The notes: generated by a model not told the origin, from the letters alone. 64,000 nucleotides of DNA from Atlantibacter subterraneus (GCF_027853245.1 NZ_JAPTZM010000003.1); one strand, 5' to 3'; counted from the stretch's first letter, positions 1 to 9,005 are shown. Translations and numbers: made by a program.

Positions 1-811
1 ACCGGTCGGATTCATAAACCCGCGACAGGTGCGGATTTTTCTTTACCCGCGCGGCGTAGCCCAGCGTGAACAGCAGCCCAATCAGCGTGGAGACGACCCA
101 CACCACAATGCGCAGCCCTGAACCGGAAAGCACCGGTAACCCGGCAATGCCCTGGGCCACCACCACGCAGAACGGGTTCATCCACGAACTGGCGAAGCCA
201 ATTTGGGTGGCGATGTAGGTCACCAGCACCGTGGTGATGCTGTCATACCCCAGCCGGACCATCAGCGGCGCAATGATAATTGCGAACGCCACCGCCTCTT
301 CGCCCATGCCGAATACCGCGCCGCCCAGCGAAAACAGGATAAACAGCACCGGAATAAACAGCGCCTCATTGCCCCGGGTGTGGCGGATCAGCGCCAGGAT
401 GCCGTTATCGATGGTGCCGGTACGCATCACAATGCCAAACGCGCCGCCAATCACCAGCATAAACATGATGATCCCGACGGCAGTACCAAATTTGGAGCCG
501 GAGGTTAAGCCTTCGAAAGGAAAATTCATCAGGCCAGGCCGCTCATCACCGGTGCTGAAAAACTGCACTCGATGATACTGCGGTTCACCGGCGTCATCGG
601 TGAGAATGCGAAATGAGTGCGGATCGACAACTTTGCGGGTTTTGGTCTGGCCATCGACCTGGTACTGCACATCCTGGCTATCGAACATGCCCACCGGGAC
701 AACCCAGGTGGCAAAGCTGGTCAGGATGGCAACGATAAAAATGATCACCAGCGTATCGGGCATCGCCCATTTTTTAGCTGGCTTAGAGGATGACTCGGTG
801 ACTGCAGACAT
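1..811 (-). CDS. yfcC: YfcC family inner-membrane transporter (3' end outside window)
   Basis: Reading the minus strand from the ATG at 811 gives an open frame that runs off the window edge, so only about the first 270 residues are visible. A short charged N-terminus (MSAVTESSSKPAKKW) is followed by a first membrane helix at about residues 16-38, a soluble periplasmic-like stretch, and then several hydrophobic helices, including the glycine-rich segment FGMGEEAVAFAIIIAPLMVRL. This matches YfcC of the DcuC/ArcD-like ion transporter superfamily. The substrate is not established; a carboxylate or amino acid is an inference from the family. The Shine-Dalgarno-like CAGGGA lies 10 bases before the start. 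It sits downstream of ackA-pta on the same strand but beyond the strong pta terminator, so it probably has its own promoter. Confidence 0.9.
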   Translation of the reverse strand, partial: MSAVTESSSKPAKKWAMPDTLVIIFIVAILTSFATWVVPVGMFDSQDVQYQVDGQTKTRKVVDPHSFRILTDDAGEPQYHRVQFFSTGDERPGLMNFPFEGLTSGSKFGTAVGIIMFMLVIGGAFGIVMRTGTIDNGILALIRHTRGNEALFIPVLFILFSLGGAVFGMGEEAVAFAIIIAPLMVRLGYDSITTVLVTYIATQIGFASSWMNPFCVVVAQGIAGLPVLSGSGLRIVVWVVSTLIGLLFTLGYAARVKKNPHLSRVYESDR

Positions 812-930
812 AACACACTATCCCTGTTGCATGGCAAAGCGATAATTATGCAAACAGACGAATAGCTATTCATTGATGGCGAGCAGGGAAATTAACAAAT
901 CCGATTTTGCTAACGGCTGATTCTTAAGAT

Positions 931-965
931 AAAAAAATCCGGAAACAGTAACTGTTTCCGGATTT
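931..965 (-). terminator. Rho-independent terminator after pta
   Basis: A 14-bp perfect stem (935-948 pairing with 952-965, loop TAA) is followed on the minus strand by a run of seven U (A tract at 931-937). It lies just past the pta stop codon at 989 and would end the ackA-pta transcript. Confidence 0.9.
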
Positions 966-988
966 AAGCGGCTCAGGCCAGCGGCAGA

Positions 989-3130
989 TTACTGCTGCTG
1001 AGCAGACTGGATCGCGGTCAGCGCGATAGTGTAAACGATGTCGTCTACCAGTGCGCCACGCGACAGGTCGTTAACCGGTTTGCGCATACCCTGCAGCATC
1101 GGCCCGATGGAGATCAGGTCGGCAGAACGCTGTACCGCTTTGTAAGTGGTGTTACCGGTGTTCAGATCCGGGAAGATGAACACGGTAGCACGACCGGCAA
1201 CCGGGGAGTTCGGCGCTTTGGATTTCGCAACGTCAGCCATCACTGCGGCGTCATACTGCAGCGGACCGTCGATCACCAGATCCGGACGTTTTTCCTGGGC
1301 GATGCGGGTCGCTTCGCGAACTTTCTCTACATCGCTACCTGCACCGGAGGTGCCGGTGGAGTAGGAGAGCATCGCAACGCGCGGGTCGATACCGAACGCG
1401 GCAGCGGAATCTGCGGACTGGATAGCGATCTCAGCCAGCTGTTCTGCGGTCGGATCCGGGTTGATGGCGCAGTCGCCGTAGACGTAAACCTGTTCCGGCA
1501 GCAGCATAAAGAACACGGAAGAAACCAGTGAGCTGCCAGGTGCGGTTTTGATCAGCTGCAACGGCGGACGGATGGTGTTAGCAGTGGTGTGAACCGCGCC
1601 GGATACCAGGCCGTCAACTTCGTCCTGCTCAAGCATCAGCGTGCCCAGCACCACGTTGTCTTCCAGCTGCTCGCGAGCCACTGCTTCGGTCATGCCCTTG
1701 CTCTTACGCAGCTCAACCAGACGAGCGACATAGCTTTCGCGAACCACTTCCGGATCGACGATTTCAATGCCCGCGCCCAGTTCAACGCCCTGCGCCGCCG
1801 CAACGCGGGTGATTTCATCCGGGTTGCCTAACAGTACGCAGGTCGCGATGCCGCGCTCGGCGCAGATGGCTGCCGCTTTCACGGTACGCGGCTCGTCGCC
1901 TTCCGGCAGCACCACGCGTTTACCGGCTTTACGCGCCAGTTCGGTCAGCTGATAGCGGAACGCTGGCGGAGACAGGCGGCGGCTGCGCTCGGAGCTGGCA
2001 GTCAGGGATTCGATCCAGTCAGCGTTAATGTGGCTGGCCACGTATTCCTGCACTTTCTCGATACGCTCGTGGTCATCAACCGGTACTTCGAGGTTGAAGC
2101 TCTGCAGGCTCAGAGAGGTCTGCCAGGTGTTGGTGTTCACCATGAACAGCGGCAGGCCGGTAGCGAAAGCGCGCTCGCACAGTTTGCTGATGCGGGCGTC
2201 CATTTCGTAACCGCCGGTCAGCAGAATGGCACCGATTTCCACGCCGTTCATGGCGGCCAGGCAGGCGGCAACCAGCACGTCAGGACGGTCAGCGGAGGTC
2301 ACCAGCAGAGAGCCTGCGCGGAAGTGTTCCAGCATGTGCGGAATGCTGCGCGCGCAGAAGGTCACGGATTTCACGCGGCGGGTTTTGATATCGCCTTCGT
2401 TGATCACGGTCGCTTTCAGGTGGCGAGCCATATCGATCGCGCGGGTGGCGATCAGATCGAAGCTCCACGGCACCGCGCCCAGCACCGGCAGCGGGCTTAC
2501 CGCTTGCAGCTGTTGCGCGTCGATGTTGATCACTTTGGCTTTGTTGGAATCGTCAAAGATTTCAGACAGGTCAGGGCGAGTGCGGCCTTGCTCGTCAACC
2601 GGGGCGTTCAGCTTGTTGATGATAACGCCGGTGATGTTGGTGTTTTTCACGCCGCCAAAGCTGCTGCGGGTCAGTTCGATACGCTCTTTCAGCTGTTCCG
2701 GGGTATCGGTACCCTGAGACATCACGAACACGATTTCCGCGTTCAGGGTCTTGGCGATTTCGAAGTTCAGCGACTGCGCGAACTGGTGTTTACGGGTCGG
2801 CACCAGGCCTTCAACCAGCACCACTTCCGCGTCTTTGGTGTTCTCGTGGTAGCGTGCGATGATCTCTTCCATCAGCACATCTTTCTGATTGCTGGAGAGC
2901 AGAGACTCAACGTGGCTCATCTTCAGCGGCTCAGCGGCCGGAAGATTTGAATTAGTGCGCACGATAGTGGTGGTCTGGTCCGGCGCGTCGCCGCCAGCGC
3001 GCGGCTGCGCGATTGGTTTGAAGACGCTCAGACGAACGCCTTTACGTTCCATAGCGCGGATCACGCCGAGGCTGACGCTGGTCAGGCCGACGCTGGTTCC
3101 GGTTGGAATAAGCATAATTGTACGGGACAC
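989..3130 (-). CDS. pta: Phosphate acetyltransferase
   Basis: Pta converts acetyl-CoA and phosphate to acetyl phosphate and CoA in the cytoplasm, the first step of acetate overflow metabolism and a source of acetyl phosphate for response regulators. At 713 residues this is the long enteric form: an N-terminal P-loop-like, dethiobiotin-synthetase-type domain (residues 1 to about 200, starting MSRTIMLIPTGTSVGLTSVS), a DRTGG domain (about 220-340), and the catalytic PTA/PTB domain (about 390-705, with the conserved SYSTGTSG and GPLQYDAA segments). The start follows a ...GAGGATAAACC-type leader, and its N-terminus aligns with E. coli Pta. It lies 80 bp downstream of ackA, and the two are expected to be co-transcribed, with a hairpin between them that could lower pta relative to ackA. 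Confidence 0.97.
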   Translation of the reverse strand: MSRTIMLIPTGTSVGLTSVSLGVIRAMERKGVRLSVFKPIAQPRAGGDAPDQTTTIVRTNSNLPAAEPLKMSHVESLLSSNQKDVLMEEIIARYHENTKDAEVVLVEGLVPTRKHQFAQSLNFEIAKTLNAEIVFVMSQGTDTPEQLKERIELTRSSFGGVKNTNITGVIINKLNAPVDEQGRTRPDLSEIFDDSNKAKVINIDAQQLQAVSPLPVLGAVPWSFDLIATRAIDMARHLKATVINEGDIKTRRVKSVTFCARSIPHMLEHFRAGSLLVTSADRPDVLVAACLAAMNGVEIGAILLTGGYEMDARISKLCERAFATGLPLFMVNTNTWQTSLSLQSFNLEVPVDDHERIEKVQEYVASHINADWIESLTASSERSRRLSPPAFRYQLTELARKAGKRVVLPEGDEPRTVKAAAICAERGIATCVLLGNPDEITRVAAAQGVELGAGIEIVDPEVVRESYVARLVELRKSKGMTEAVAREQLEDNVVLGTLMLEQDEVDGLVSGAVHTTANTIRPPLQLIKTAPGSSLVSSVFFMLLPEQVYVYGDCAINPDPTAEQLAEIAIQSADSAAAFGIDPRVAMLSYSTGTSGAGSDVEKVREATRIAQEKRPDLVIDGPLQYDAAVMADVAKSKAPNSPVAGRATVFIFPDLNTGNTTYKAVQRSADLISIGPMLQGMRKPVNDLSRGALVDDIVYTIALTAIQSAQQQ

Positions 3131-3164
3131 GGTTTATCCTCTTATACACGGCGGCCAGAAATTC

Positions 3165-3203
3165 TCTGGCACAAAAAACAACACCGCCAGCAGAGGCTGG
3201 CGG
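3165..3203 (-). terminator. Hairpin with U-rich tail between ackA and pta (attenuator candidate)
   Basis: An 8-bp GC-rich stem (3184-3191 with 3196-3203) is followed on the minus strand by a T-rich stretch (complement of 3171-3182). It lies between the ackA stop and the pta start. The form is that of a partial terminator; read-through must occur if pta depends on the ackA promoter. Confidence 0.5.
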
Positions 3204-3210
3204 CGGGGGA

Positions 3211-4413
3211 TTAAGCGGTCAGGCGGCTCGCATCCTGAGCGATCACCAGTTCTTCGTTGGTCGGGATGACCATCGCAGCGCGGGTGCCTTCTTTATTGAT
3301 GAAGCCGGATTTGCCGAAACGGGCAGCCAGGTTGCGTTCGTGATCGACCTCGAAGCCCAGCACGCCCAGTTTGCCCAGGGACAGTTCGCGAACCATCGCG
3401 GCGTTTTCACCGATACCGCCGGTGAATACTACGCCGTCCAGACGACCGTCCATCAGCGCAGTGTAAGAGCCGATGTATTTCGCCAGGCGGTGGCAGTAAA
3501 CGTCCATCGCACGCTTAGCGTCTTCTTTGGATGTGTAGTTGTCTTCAACATAACGGCAGTCGCTGGTGACTTCGGTCAGGCCCAGCAGGCCAGACTCTTT
3601 GGTCAGCATTTTGTTGATTTGATCAACGCTCATGCCCAGGTTGTCGTGCAGGAAGAAAATGATCGCCGGGTCGATGTCGCCGGTACGGGTGCCCATTACC
3701 AGGCCTTCCAGCGGGGTCAGACCCATAGAGGTGTCCACGCACTCGCCGTTGCGGATCGCAGAAACGGAACCGCCGTTGCCCAGGTGGCAAGTGATAATGT
3801 TCACTTCTTCCACCGGCTTGTTCAGCATTTTGGCGGCTTCCTGAGTCACATAGTAGTGGCTGGTGCCGTGGAAACCGTAACGGCGAACGCCGTGCTCTTT
3901 GTACAGATTGTACGGCAGGGCATACAGGTAAGACTCTTCCGGCATGGTCTGATGGAACGCGGTGTCGAACACGGCAACGTTCTTATCTTTCAGATGCGGG
4001 AAGGATTTCAGCGCTTCTGCGATACCGATCAGGTGAGCCGGGTTGTGCAGCGGTGCGAAGGACGCGGAATCTTTGATACCCTGGATGACGGATTCGTCGA
4101 TAACCACAGAGCTGGTGTACTTCTCGCCGCCGTGTACGATACGATGACCAATTGCGGTCAGCTGTGCGGACAGCTCTGGTTTTTGTGCCAGAATAGTATT
4201 AACGATAAAGTTCAGTGCTTCGCTGTGAGCGGCGCCTGCACCCAAAGCCGCTTCTTGTTTACCGCCATCCATTTTCCATTTGATACGGGCTTCAGGAAGA
4301 TGGAAACATTCGGCTAAACCAGAGAGGTACTCTTCACCATTTGCCGCGTCGATGATCGCGAATTTCAGTGAGGAGCTACCGCAGTTCAGAACCAGTACTA
4401 ACTTACTCGACAT
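3211..4413 (-). CDS. ackA: Acetate kinase
   Basis: AckA interconverts acetyl phosphate plus ADP and acetate plus ATP, completing the Pta-AckA pathway. The 400-residue product has the full length of the family and the ASKHA-fold signatures: VLNCGSSSLKF near residues 8-18 (with Asn10), GHRIVHGGE, the catalytic FDTAFH segment, GFHGTSH, HLGNGGS, and TGGIGEN near the C-terminus. The gene opens the ackA-pta operon; upstream (4414-4743) lies a shared intergenic region with the divergent yfbV. No truncation or odd residue was seen. Confidence 0.98.
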   Translation of the reverse strand: MSSKLVLVLNCGSSSLKFAIIDAANGEEYLSGLAECFHLPEARIKWKMDGGKQEAALGAGAAHSEALNFIVNTILAQKPELSAQLTAIGHRIVHGGEKYTSSVVIDESVIQGIKDSASFAPLHNPAHLIGIAEALKSFPHLKDKNVAVFDTAFHQTMPEESYLYALPYNLYKEHGVRRYGFHGTSHYYVTQEAAKMLNKPVEEVNIITCHLGNGGSVSAIRNGECVDTSMGLTPLEGLVMGTRTGDIDPAIIFFLHDNLGMSVDQINKMLTKESGLLGLTEVTSDCRYVEDNYTSKEDAKRAMDVYCHRLAKYIGSYTALMDGRLDGVVFTGGIGENAAMVRELSLGKLGVLGFEVDHERNLAARFGKSGFINKEGTRAAMVIPTNEELVIAQDASRLTA

Positions 4414-4743
4414 GGAAGTACCTATATTGATACGTGGCTAAAAAAACGTCAGTGAGTCTATCAGCGTAGCGCATGATGACGCTGACATTTATGATTAACG
4501 TCATGGCAGGGATAAAATTCGCCATCACGAAGGAAATTCTTAGCATTATCGCCTGGTTGACGGCTGGAAGCCAAAGCGAGGCGATTTAATGTTGACAGGG
4601 TGTACCCTAAGGTCTACGCCATCAAAAGCTGGCACAGGATACCTGATAGCGCGGGTTTTTGAAAAAGATTTTGAATGGTGATATGAACTGTTGTTATCTT
4701 GCACGAAATTTTGATTCTTTATATGTGAAGTTGAGGTAAAGCC
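4414..4743. promoter_or_regulatory. Divergent ackA / yfbV intergenic region
   Basis: These 330 bases carry no credible ORF. They should hold the promoters for ackA (minus) and yfbV (plus). A consensus TTGACA is present at 4592-4597, but I could not pair it with a good -10. Toward yfbV, TTGAAT and TTATCT occur with 17-base spacing between about 4669 and 4697. A GAGG Shine-Dalgarno stands before yfbV. Exact start sites cannot be read from sequence alone. Confidence 0.4.
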
Positions 4744-5199
4744 ATGTCCACTCCCGATAATTCCCCCGTTAGCTTTTTTAGCTTATTCCGCCGGGGACAG
4801 CATTACGCCAAGACGTGGCCTATGGAAAAACGCCTCGCCCCGATGTTTGTGGAAAATCGCGTCATTCGCGCCACCCGCTTCGCCATTCGCTTTATGCCGC
4901 CGATTGCGGTGTTTACTTTAACCTGGCAAATCGCGCTCGGCGGCCAGCTCGGCCCGGCGGTCGCCACCGCGCTGTTCGCCATCAGCCTGCCGATGCAGGG
5001 CCTGTGGTGGCTGGGTAAACGTTCGGTCACGCCGCTGCCGCCCTCTATCCTGCACTGGTTCTATGAAGTGCGATCTAAACTGGAAGAGGCAGGCCAGAGC
5101 CTGGCGCCGGTGCAGGGTAAGCCCGATTACCAGGCGTTAGCTGATACGTTAAAGCGCGCGTTTCGCCAGTTAGACAAAACTTTCCTGGATGATTTGTAA
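4744..5199 (+). CDS. yfbV: UPF0208 inner-membrane protein YfbV
   Basis: A 151-residue product matching YfbV (UPF0208). Two hydrophobic segments (about residues 47-66 and 70-91) form a helical hairpin, with a basic, tryptophan-containing N-terminus and a soluble, mostly helical C-terminal third. From the literature, E. coli YfbV is linked to insulating the Ter macrodomain; the sequence itself only shows a small membrane protein. The ATG is preceded by TTGAGGTAAAGCC, a reasonable Shine-Dalgarno. It is divergent from ackA and 72 bp upstream of yfbU. Confidence 0.93.
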   Translation: MSTPDNSPVSFFSLFRRGQHYAKTWPMEKRLAPMFVENRVIRATRFAIRFMPPIAVFTLTWQIALGGQLGPAVATALFAISLPMQGLWWLGKRSVTPLPPSILHWFYEVRSKLEEAGQSLAPVQGKPDYQALADTLKRAFRQLDKTFLDDL

Positions 5200-5206
5200 T
5201 TTGCCC

Positions 5207-5263
5207 CCTGTTGCGCATATAAAGAGGGCATCTGAGTTGCTTAACGCGCCTATGCGTAACAGG
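5207..5263 (+). promoter_or_regulatory. Long-range stem that covers part of the yfbU ribosome binding site
   Basis: Bases 5207-5219 pair with 5251-5263 over 13 positions (12 Watson-Crick pairs and one G-U), enclosing a 31-base loop. The right arm takes in the first three bases of the AGGAG Shine-Dalgarno (5261-5265) of yfbU, which starts at 5272. The arrangement could regulate yfbU translation; it has no U-tract, so it is not an ordinary terminator. Confidence 0.45.
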
Positions 5264-5271
5264 AGTCAAAA

Positions 5272-5766
5272 ATGGAAATGACCAACGCTCAACGTCTGAT
5301 CCTCTCGAATCAGTACAAAATGATGACCATGCTCGACCCGGATAACGCCGAGCGCTATCGTCGCCTGCAAACCATCATCGAACGCGGCTACGGCCTGCAA
5401 ATGCGCGAGCTGGATCGGGAATTCGGCGAGCTGAAAGAAGATACCTGCCGCACCATTATCGACGTGATGGAGATGTACCACGCGTTGAGCGTCTCCTGGA
5501 CCAACCTGAAAGATAACCCCGGCATTGATGAGCGCCGCGTCACTTTCTTAGGCTTCGATGCCGCCACGGAAGCACGCTACCTCGGCTATGTGCGCTTTAT
5601 GGTCAATATTGAAGGCCGCTACACCCATTTCGATGCCGGTACTCACGGCTTTAACGCCCAGACTCCAATGTGGGAAAAATACCAGCGGATGCTGAAAGTA
5701 TGGCATTCCTGCCCGCGCCAGTATCACCTGAGCCCGAACGAAATCACCCAAATCGTTAACGCCTGA
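5272..5766 (+). CDS. yfbU: YfbU family protein
   Basis: A 164-residue, soluble, highly charged and predicted all-helical protein matching the YfbU family (UPF0304). The N-terminal stretch MEMTNAQRLILSNQYKMM and the segment YGLQMRELDREFGELKE are typical. The cellular function is not settled; overproduction of the E. coli protein has been reported to be toxic, which is knowledge about the family, not something visible here. The start has a strong AGGAG seven bases upstream, partly within a predicted stem. yfbT follows after only 12 bp, so the two are probably co-transcribed. Confidence 0.93.
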   Translation: MEMTNAQRLILSNQYKMMTMLDPDNAERYRRLQTIIERGYGLQMRELDREFGELKEDTCRTIIDVMEMYHALSVSWTNLKDNPGIDERRVTFLGFDAATEARYLGYVRFMVNIEGRYTHFDAGTHGFNAQTPMWEKYQRMLKVWHSCPRQYHLSPNEITQIVNA

Positions 5767-5778
5767 CGGGAGCGCGCT

Positions 5779-6441
5779 GTGATTAAAGGATTTTTGTTCG
5801 ATCTTGACGGTACGCTGGTGGATTCGCTGCCGGTAGTGGAACGCGCCTGGTGCGGCTGGGCCGACCGTTTTGGCATTGCCCATGACGAGGTGCTGAATTT
5901 TATCCACGGTAAGCAGGCAATCACCTCGCTGCGTCATTTTATGGCAGGCCGCAGCGAAGAGGAGATCCAGGCGGAATTCCTGCGTCTGGAACAGATTGAA
6001 GCCACCGATACCGACGGCGTGACCGCGCTGCTCGGCGCGGTGGCGCTGTTAAATGATCTTAATGAACAGGGCATTCCCTGGGCGATCGTTACCTCCGGTT
6101 CGATACCCGTGGCCTCGGCGCGGCGCGCCACCGCCGGTTTGCCGGAGCCGAAAGTGTTTGTTACGGCGGAACGCGTAGCGCGTGGCAAGCCCGAGCCGGA
6201 TGCCTATCTGCTCGGCGCTCAGCTGCTGGGGCTTAAGCCTGAGGAGTGCGTGGTGGTGGAAGATGCGCCCGCAGGCATTCTTTCCGGGCTGGCGGCAGGC
6301 AGCGAGGTTATTGCCGTTAATGCGCCTGACACCACGCCGCGCCTTAACGAGGTGGACCTGCGGCTGGATACGCTGACCGATCTGAGGGTAGAAAAACAAC
6401 CCGATGGTGCGATCAGCTACGCAAAACGCTCGCTTTCATGA
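5779..6441 (+). CDS. yfbT: HAD-family sugar phosphatase
   Basis: A haloacid-dehalogenase-like hydrolase of 220 residues using a GTG start. Motif I is FDLDGTLVDS (nucleophile Asp8, acid/base Asp10); motif II is the TSGS segment; motif III the lysine in RGKPEPDAY; motif IV VVVEDAPAG. A helical cap domain sits between motifs I and II, as in the beta-phosphoglucomutase-like subfamily. The E. coli orthologue YfbT (HxpA) dephosphorylates hexitol and sugar phosphates in vitro. An upstream ATG in this frame is absent, and GGGAG precedes the GTG by 9 bases. It follows yfbU by 12 bp and ends at a strong terminator. Confidence 0.93.
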   Translation: MIKGFLFDLDGTLVDSLPVVERAWCGWADRFGIAHDEVLNFIHGKQAITSLRHFMAGRSEEEIQAEFLRLEQIEATDTDGVTALLGAVALLNDLNEQGIPWAIVTSGSIPVASARRATAGLPEPKVFVTAERVARGKPEPDAYLLGAQLLGLKPEECVVVEDAPAGILSGLAAGSEVIAVNAPDTTPRLNEVDLRLDTLTDLRVEKQPDGAISYAKRSLS

Positions 6442-6493
6442 TGTAACCCCACCACGCTTTACTCAAAAAGCGTTAGGATGTTCCCACTTCCAG

Positions 6494-6528
6494 ATTGACG
6501 AAGCATTTCAAATGCTTCGTCAATTTTT
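6494..6528 (+). terminator. Rho-independent terminator after yfbT
   Basis: A 15-base perfect inverted repeat (6494-6508 and 6510-6524) with essentially no spacer is followed by TTTTT (to 6528). It separates the yfbU-yfbT unit from yfbS. Confidence 0.85.
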
Positions 6529-6570
6529 GCATCACTTACCCGAGGCCTGCGTCAACGACAAGGAAAGCGA

Positions 6571-8403
6571 GTGAACAGCGAACTGATATGGGTTCTGACT
6601 TTATTAGCTGTGGCGGTACTGTTATTTGCCACCGGCAAAATCCGCATGGATGCGGTGGCGTTAATGGTCATTGTGGCCTTTGTGTTAAGCGGTACTCTTA
6701 CCCTGAGCGAAGCCTTTTCCGGCTTTAGCGATCCCAACGTGATCCTCATCGCCGCCCTGTTTGTGATAGGCGACGGGCTGGTGCGCACCGGTGTAGCCAC
6801 CCAGATGGGGTCGTGGCTGGTGGAGATGTCGGGCAGTAGCGAAACGCGCATGCTGGTATTGCTGATGTTGACCGTGGCGGGCCTCGGCGCGTTTATGAGC
6901 TCAACAGGTGTGGTGGCGATTTTTATACCGGTGGTACTCAGCGTGTCGATGCGCATGAAAACCTCGCCGTCGCGCCTGATGATGCCGCTCAGTTTCGCCG
7001 GTTTGATCAGCGGCATGATGACGCTGGTCGCCACGCCCCCTAACCTGGTGATTAACAGCGAACTGCTGCGCGAAGGGCTGGCGGGGTTTCACTTCTTCAG
7101 CGTCACGCCGTTGGGGCTGGTGATTTTGCTGCTGGGCATCGTTTATATGCTGGTAATGCGCGGCGCGTTAACCGGCAGCAGCAAGGATGAGGGCGCGGAC
7201 ACCTGGCGGCGGCGTACCTTTCGCGAACTGATCAAAGAGTACCGCCTGGCGGGCAGGGCGCGGCGTCTGGCGATACGTCCTGGGTCGCCAATGATTGGTC
7301 AGCGTCTTGACGATTTAAAACTGCGCGAACGCTATGGCGCGAACGTAATCGGTCTGGAGCGCTGGCGGCGTTTTCGCCGGGTGATCGTCAACGTCCACGG
7401 CGTGACTGAATTCCGCGCCCGGGACGTATTGCTGATTGATATGTCCGCGTCAGACGTCGATCTGCGTCAGTTTTGCAGCGAGCAGCTGCTGGAGCCGATG
7501 ATTTTGCGTGGGGAATACTTCTCCGATCAGGCGCTGGACGTGGGTATGGCGGAGGTGTCCCTGATCCCGGATTCGGAAATCGTCGGGAAAACGGTGCGGG
7601 AAATTGGTTTTCGTACCCGCTACGGCTTAAACGTGGTGGGCCTGCGCCGTAACGGCGAGGCGCTGGAAGAGGGGATCGTCAACGAGCCGCTGGAGCTGGG
7701 TGATATTTTGCTGGTCGTGGGCGACTGGAAGCTTATCGCCCAGCTTAGCCAGAAAAAACGCGACTTCCTGGTGCTGAACCTGCCGGTGGAGGAGGGCGAC
7801 GCGTCGCCCGCCCACAGCCAGGCTCCCCATGCAATTTTCTGCCTGGCGCTGATGGTGGCGCTGATGCTGACCGATGAAATTCCTAATCCCATCGCTGCAA
7901 TTATCGCCTGTCTGTTAATGGGGAAATTCCGCTGTATCGATGCCGAAAGCGCCTGGAAAGCCATTCACTGGCCGAGCATTATTTTGATCGTCGGGATGAT
8001 GCCGTTCGCGCTAGCCCTGCAAAAAACCGGCGGCGTTGAGCTTATCGTTGAGGGGTTAATGCGCCTCGGCGGCGGCTACGGGCCGTATTTGATGCTGATC
8101 TGCCTGTTTGTGATGTGCGCCACTATCGGGCTGTTTATCTCCAATACCGCGACGGCGGTGCTGATGGCACCCATTGCCCTGGCGGCGGCCAAATCCATGG
8201 GCGTCTCGCCGTATCCGTTTGCCATGATGGTGGCGATGGCGGCATCGGCAGCGTTTATGACGCCGGTATCATCCCCGGTAAACACTCTGGTGCTTGGCCC
8301 GGGGAATTACCGGTTCAGCGATTTCGTGAAAATTGGCGTGCCGTTTACGCTGATTGTGATGGTGGTATGCGTGATCCTGATTCCGCTGCTGTTCCCCTTT
8401 TAA
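6571..8403 (+). CDS. yfbS: SLC13-type (DASS) anion transporter with two TrkA-C domains
   Basis: A 610-residue inner-membrane protein. The N-terminal half (to about residue 195) and the C-terminal part (from about 415) are strongly hydrophobic, with about a dozen helices; the middle carries two consecutive TrkA-C/RCK_C domains, recognisable by the repeated pattern GSPMIGQRLDDLKLRERYG (about 230-250) and SEIVGKTVREIGFRTRYG (about 330-350). This is the YfbS arrangement of the divalent-anion:Na+ symporter family; the substrate is not known to me (sulfate or dicarboxylates by family). GTG start with GGAAAG upstream. It converges on yfbR with a 2-bp gap. Confidence 0.92.
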   Translation: MNSELIWVLTLLAVAVLLFATGKIRMDAVALMVIVAFVLSGTLTLSEAFSGFSDPNVILIAALFVIGDGLVRTGVATQMGSWLVEMSGSSETRMLVLLMLTVAGLGAFMSSTGVVAIFIPVVLSVSMRMKTSPSRLMMPLSFAGLISGMMTLVATPPNLVINSELLREGLAGFHFFSVTPLGLVILLLGIVYMLVMRGALTGSSKDEGADTWRRRTFRELIKEYRLAGRARRLAIRPGSPMIGQRLDDLKLRERYGANVIGLERWRRFRRVIVNVHGVTEFRARDVLLIDMSASDVDLRQFCSEQLLEPMILRGEYFSDQALDVGMAEVSLIPDSEIVGKTVREIGFRTRYGLNVVGLRRNGEALEEGIVNEPLELGDILLVVGDWKLIAQLSQKKRDFLVLNLPVEEGDASPAHSQAPHAIFCLALMVALMLTDEIPNPIAAIIACLLMGKFRCIDAESAWKAIHWPSIILIVGMMPFALALQKTGGVELIVEGLMRLGGGYGPYLMLICLFVMCATIGLFISNTATAVLMAPIALAAAKSMGVSPYPFAMMVAMAASAAFMTPVSSPVNTLVLGPGNYRFSDFVKIGVPFTLIVMVVCVILIPLLFPF

Positions 8404-8405
8404 GG

Positions 8406-9005
8406 TTACAGCGGCGAATCCTGGCTGATTTCATCCAGCGAGAGGTGGAAACTCGGGACAAACATCCGCACAAAATAATCCATTTCCTCGCTGCGCCGCG
8501 CCTCAAGAGTTTTTTCGAGGCGCGATTTCGCCAATAAAAACTCGTTATTGCCCGCAGACAGCTCTTCAAGGCATTTCAGATAGGCGCACAGCGCGTCGGC
8601 TTGCTTTACGATGGCGCGCTCTTCGTCACTGCTGTAGTGCTCGTCGATTAACGGCATAAAGATATCGCGCAGTTCCTCAGGCACCATATCCACCAGTTTT
8701 TGCTGGGCGATCTTTTCAATCGCTTTGTACTCATGGGCAATTTGGTTATTGAAGTATTTCACCGGCGTTGGCAGGTCGCCGGTTAACACTTCGCTGGCGT
8801 CGTGGTACATCGCCAGTAGCGCAATGCGCTCGGCATTCAGCGTCCCGCCGAATTTGCGGTTTTTAATCGCCGCCAGGGCGTGGGCAACCATCGCCACCTG
8901 CAAACTGTGCTCGGAGACGTTTTCGGTGCGCACGTTGCGCATCAGGGGCCAGCGGTTAATCAGCTTCAGACGGGAAAGATAGGCGAAGAAGTGGCTTTGA
9001 TTCAT
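8406..9005 (-). CDS. yfbR: 5'-deoxynucleotidase (HD domain)
   Basis: YfbR removes phosphate from deoxyribonucleoside 5'-monophosphates. The HD-domain metal ligands are present: His33 in SEHSLQ and His68-Asp69 in MYHDASEVLTGDLPTP, with the C-terminal Asp in KQADALCAYLKC. I place the start at 9005 (MNQSHFFAYLSR), giving 199 residues like the E. coli protein. An upstream in-frame ATG at 9077 would add 24 residues of non-conserved sequence lying over a hairpin, and is not supported. It follows alaA on the same strand, separated by 78 bp. Confidence 0.95.
   Translation of the reverse strand: MNQSHFFAYLSRLKLINRWPLMRNVRTENVSEHSLQVAMVAHALAAIKNRKFGGTLNAERIALLAMYHDASEVLTGDLPTPVKYFNNQIAHEYKAIEKIAQQKLVDMVPEELRDIFMPLIDEHYSSDEERAIVKQADALCAYLKCLEELSAGNNEFLLAKSRLEKTLEARRSEEMDYFVRMFVPSFHLSLDEISQDSPL

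Noticed and set aside
3118..4317. A 399-codon plus-strand open frame opposite ackA
   Set aside because: It is an antisense shadow of ackA, which has all acetate-kinase motifs. The predicted protein has no recognisable domain.
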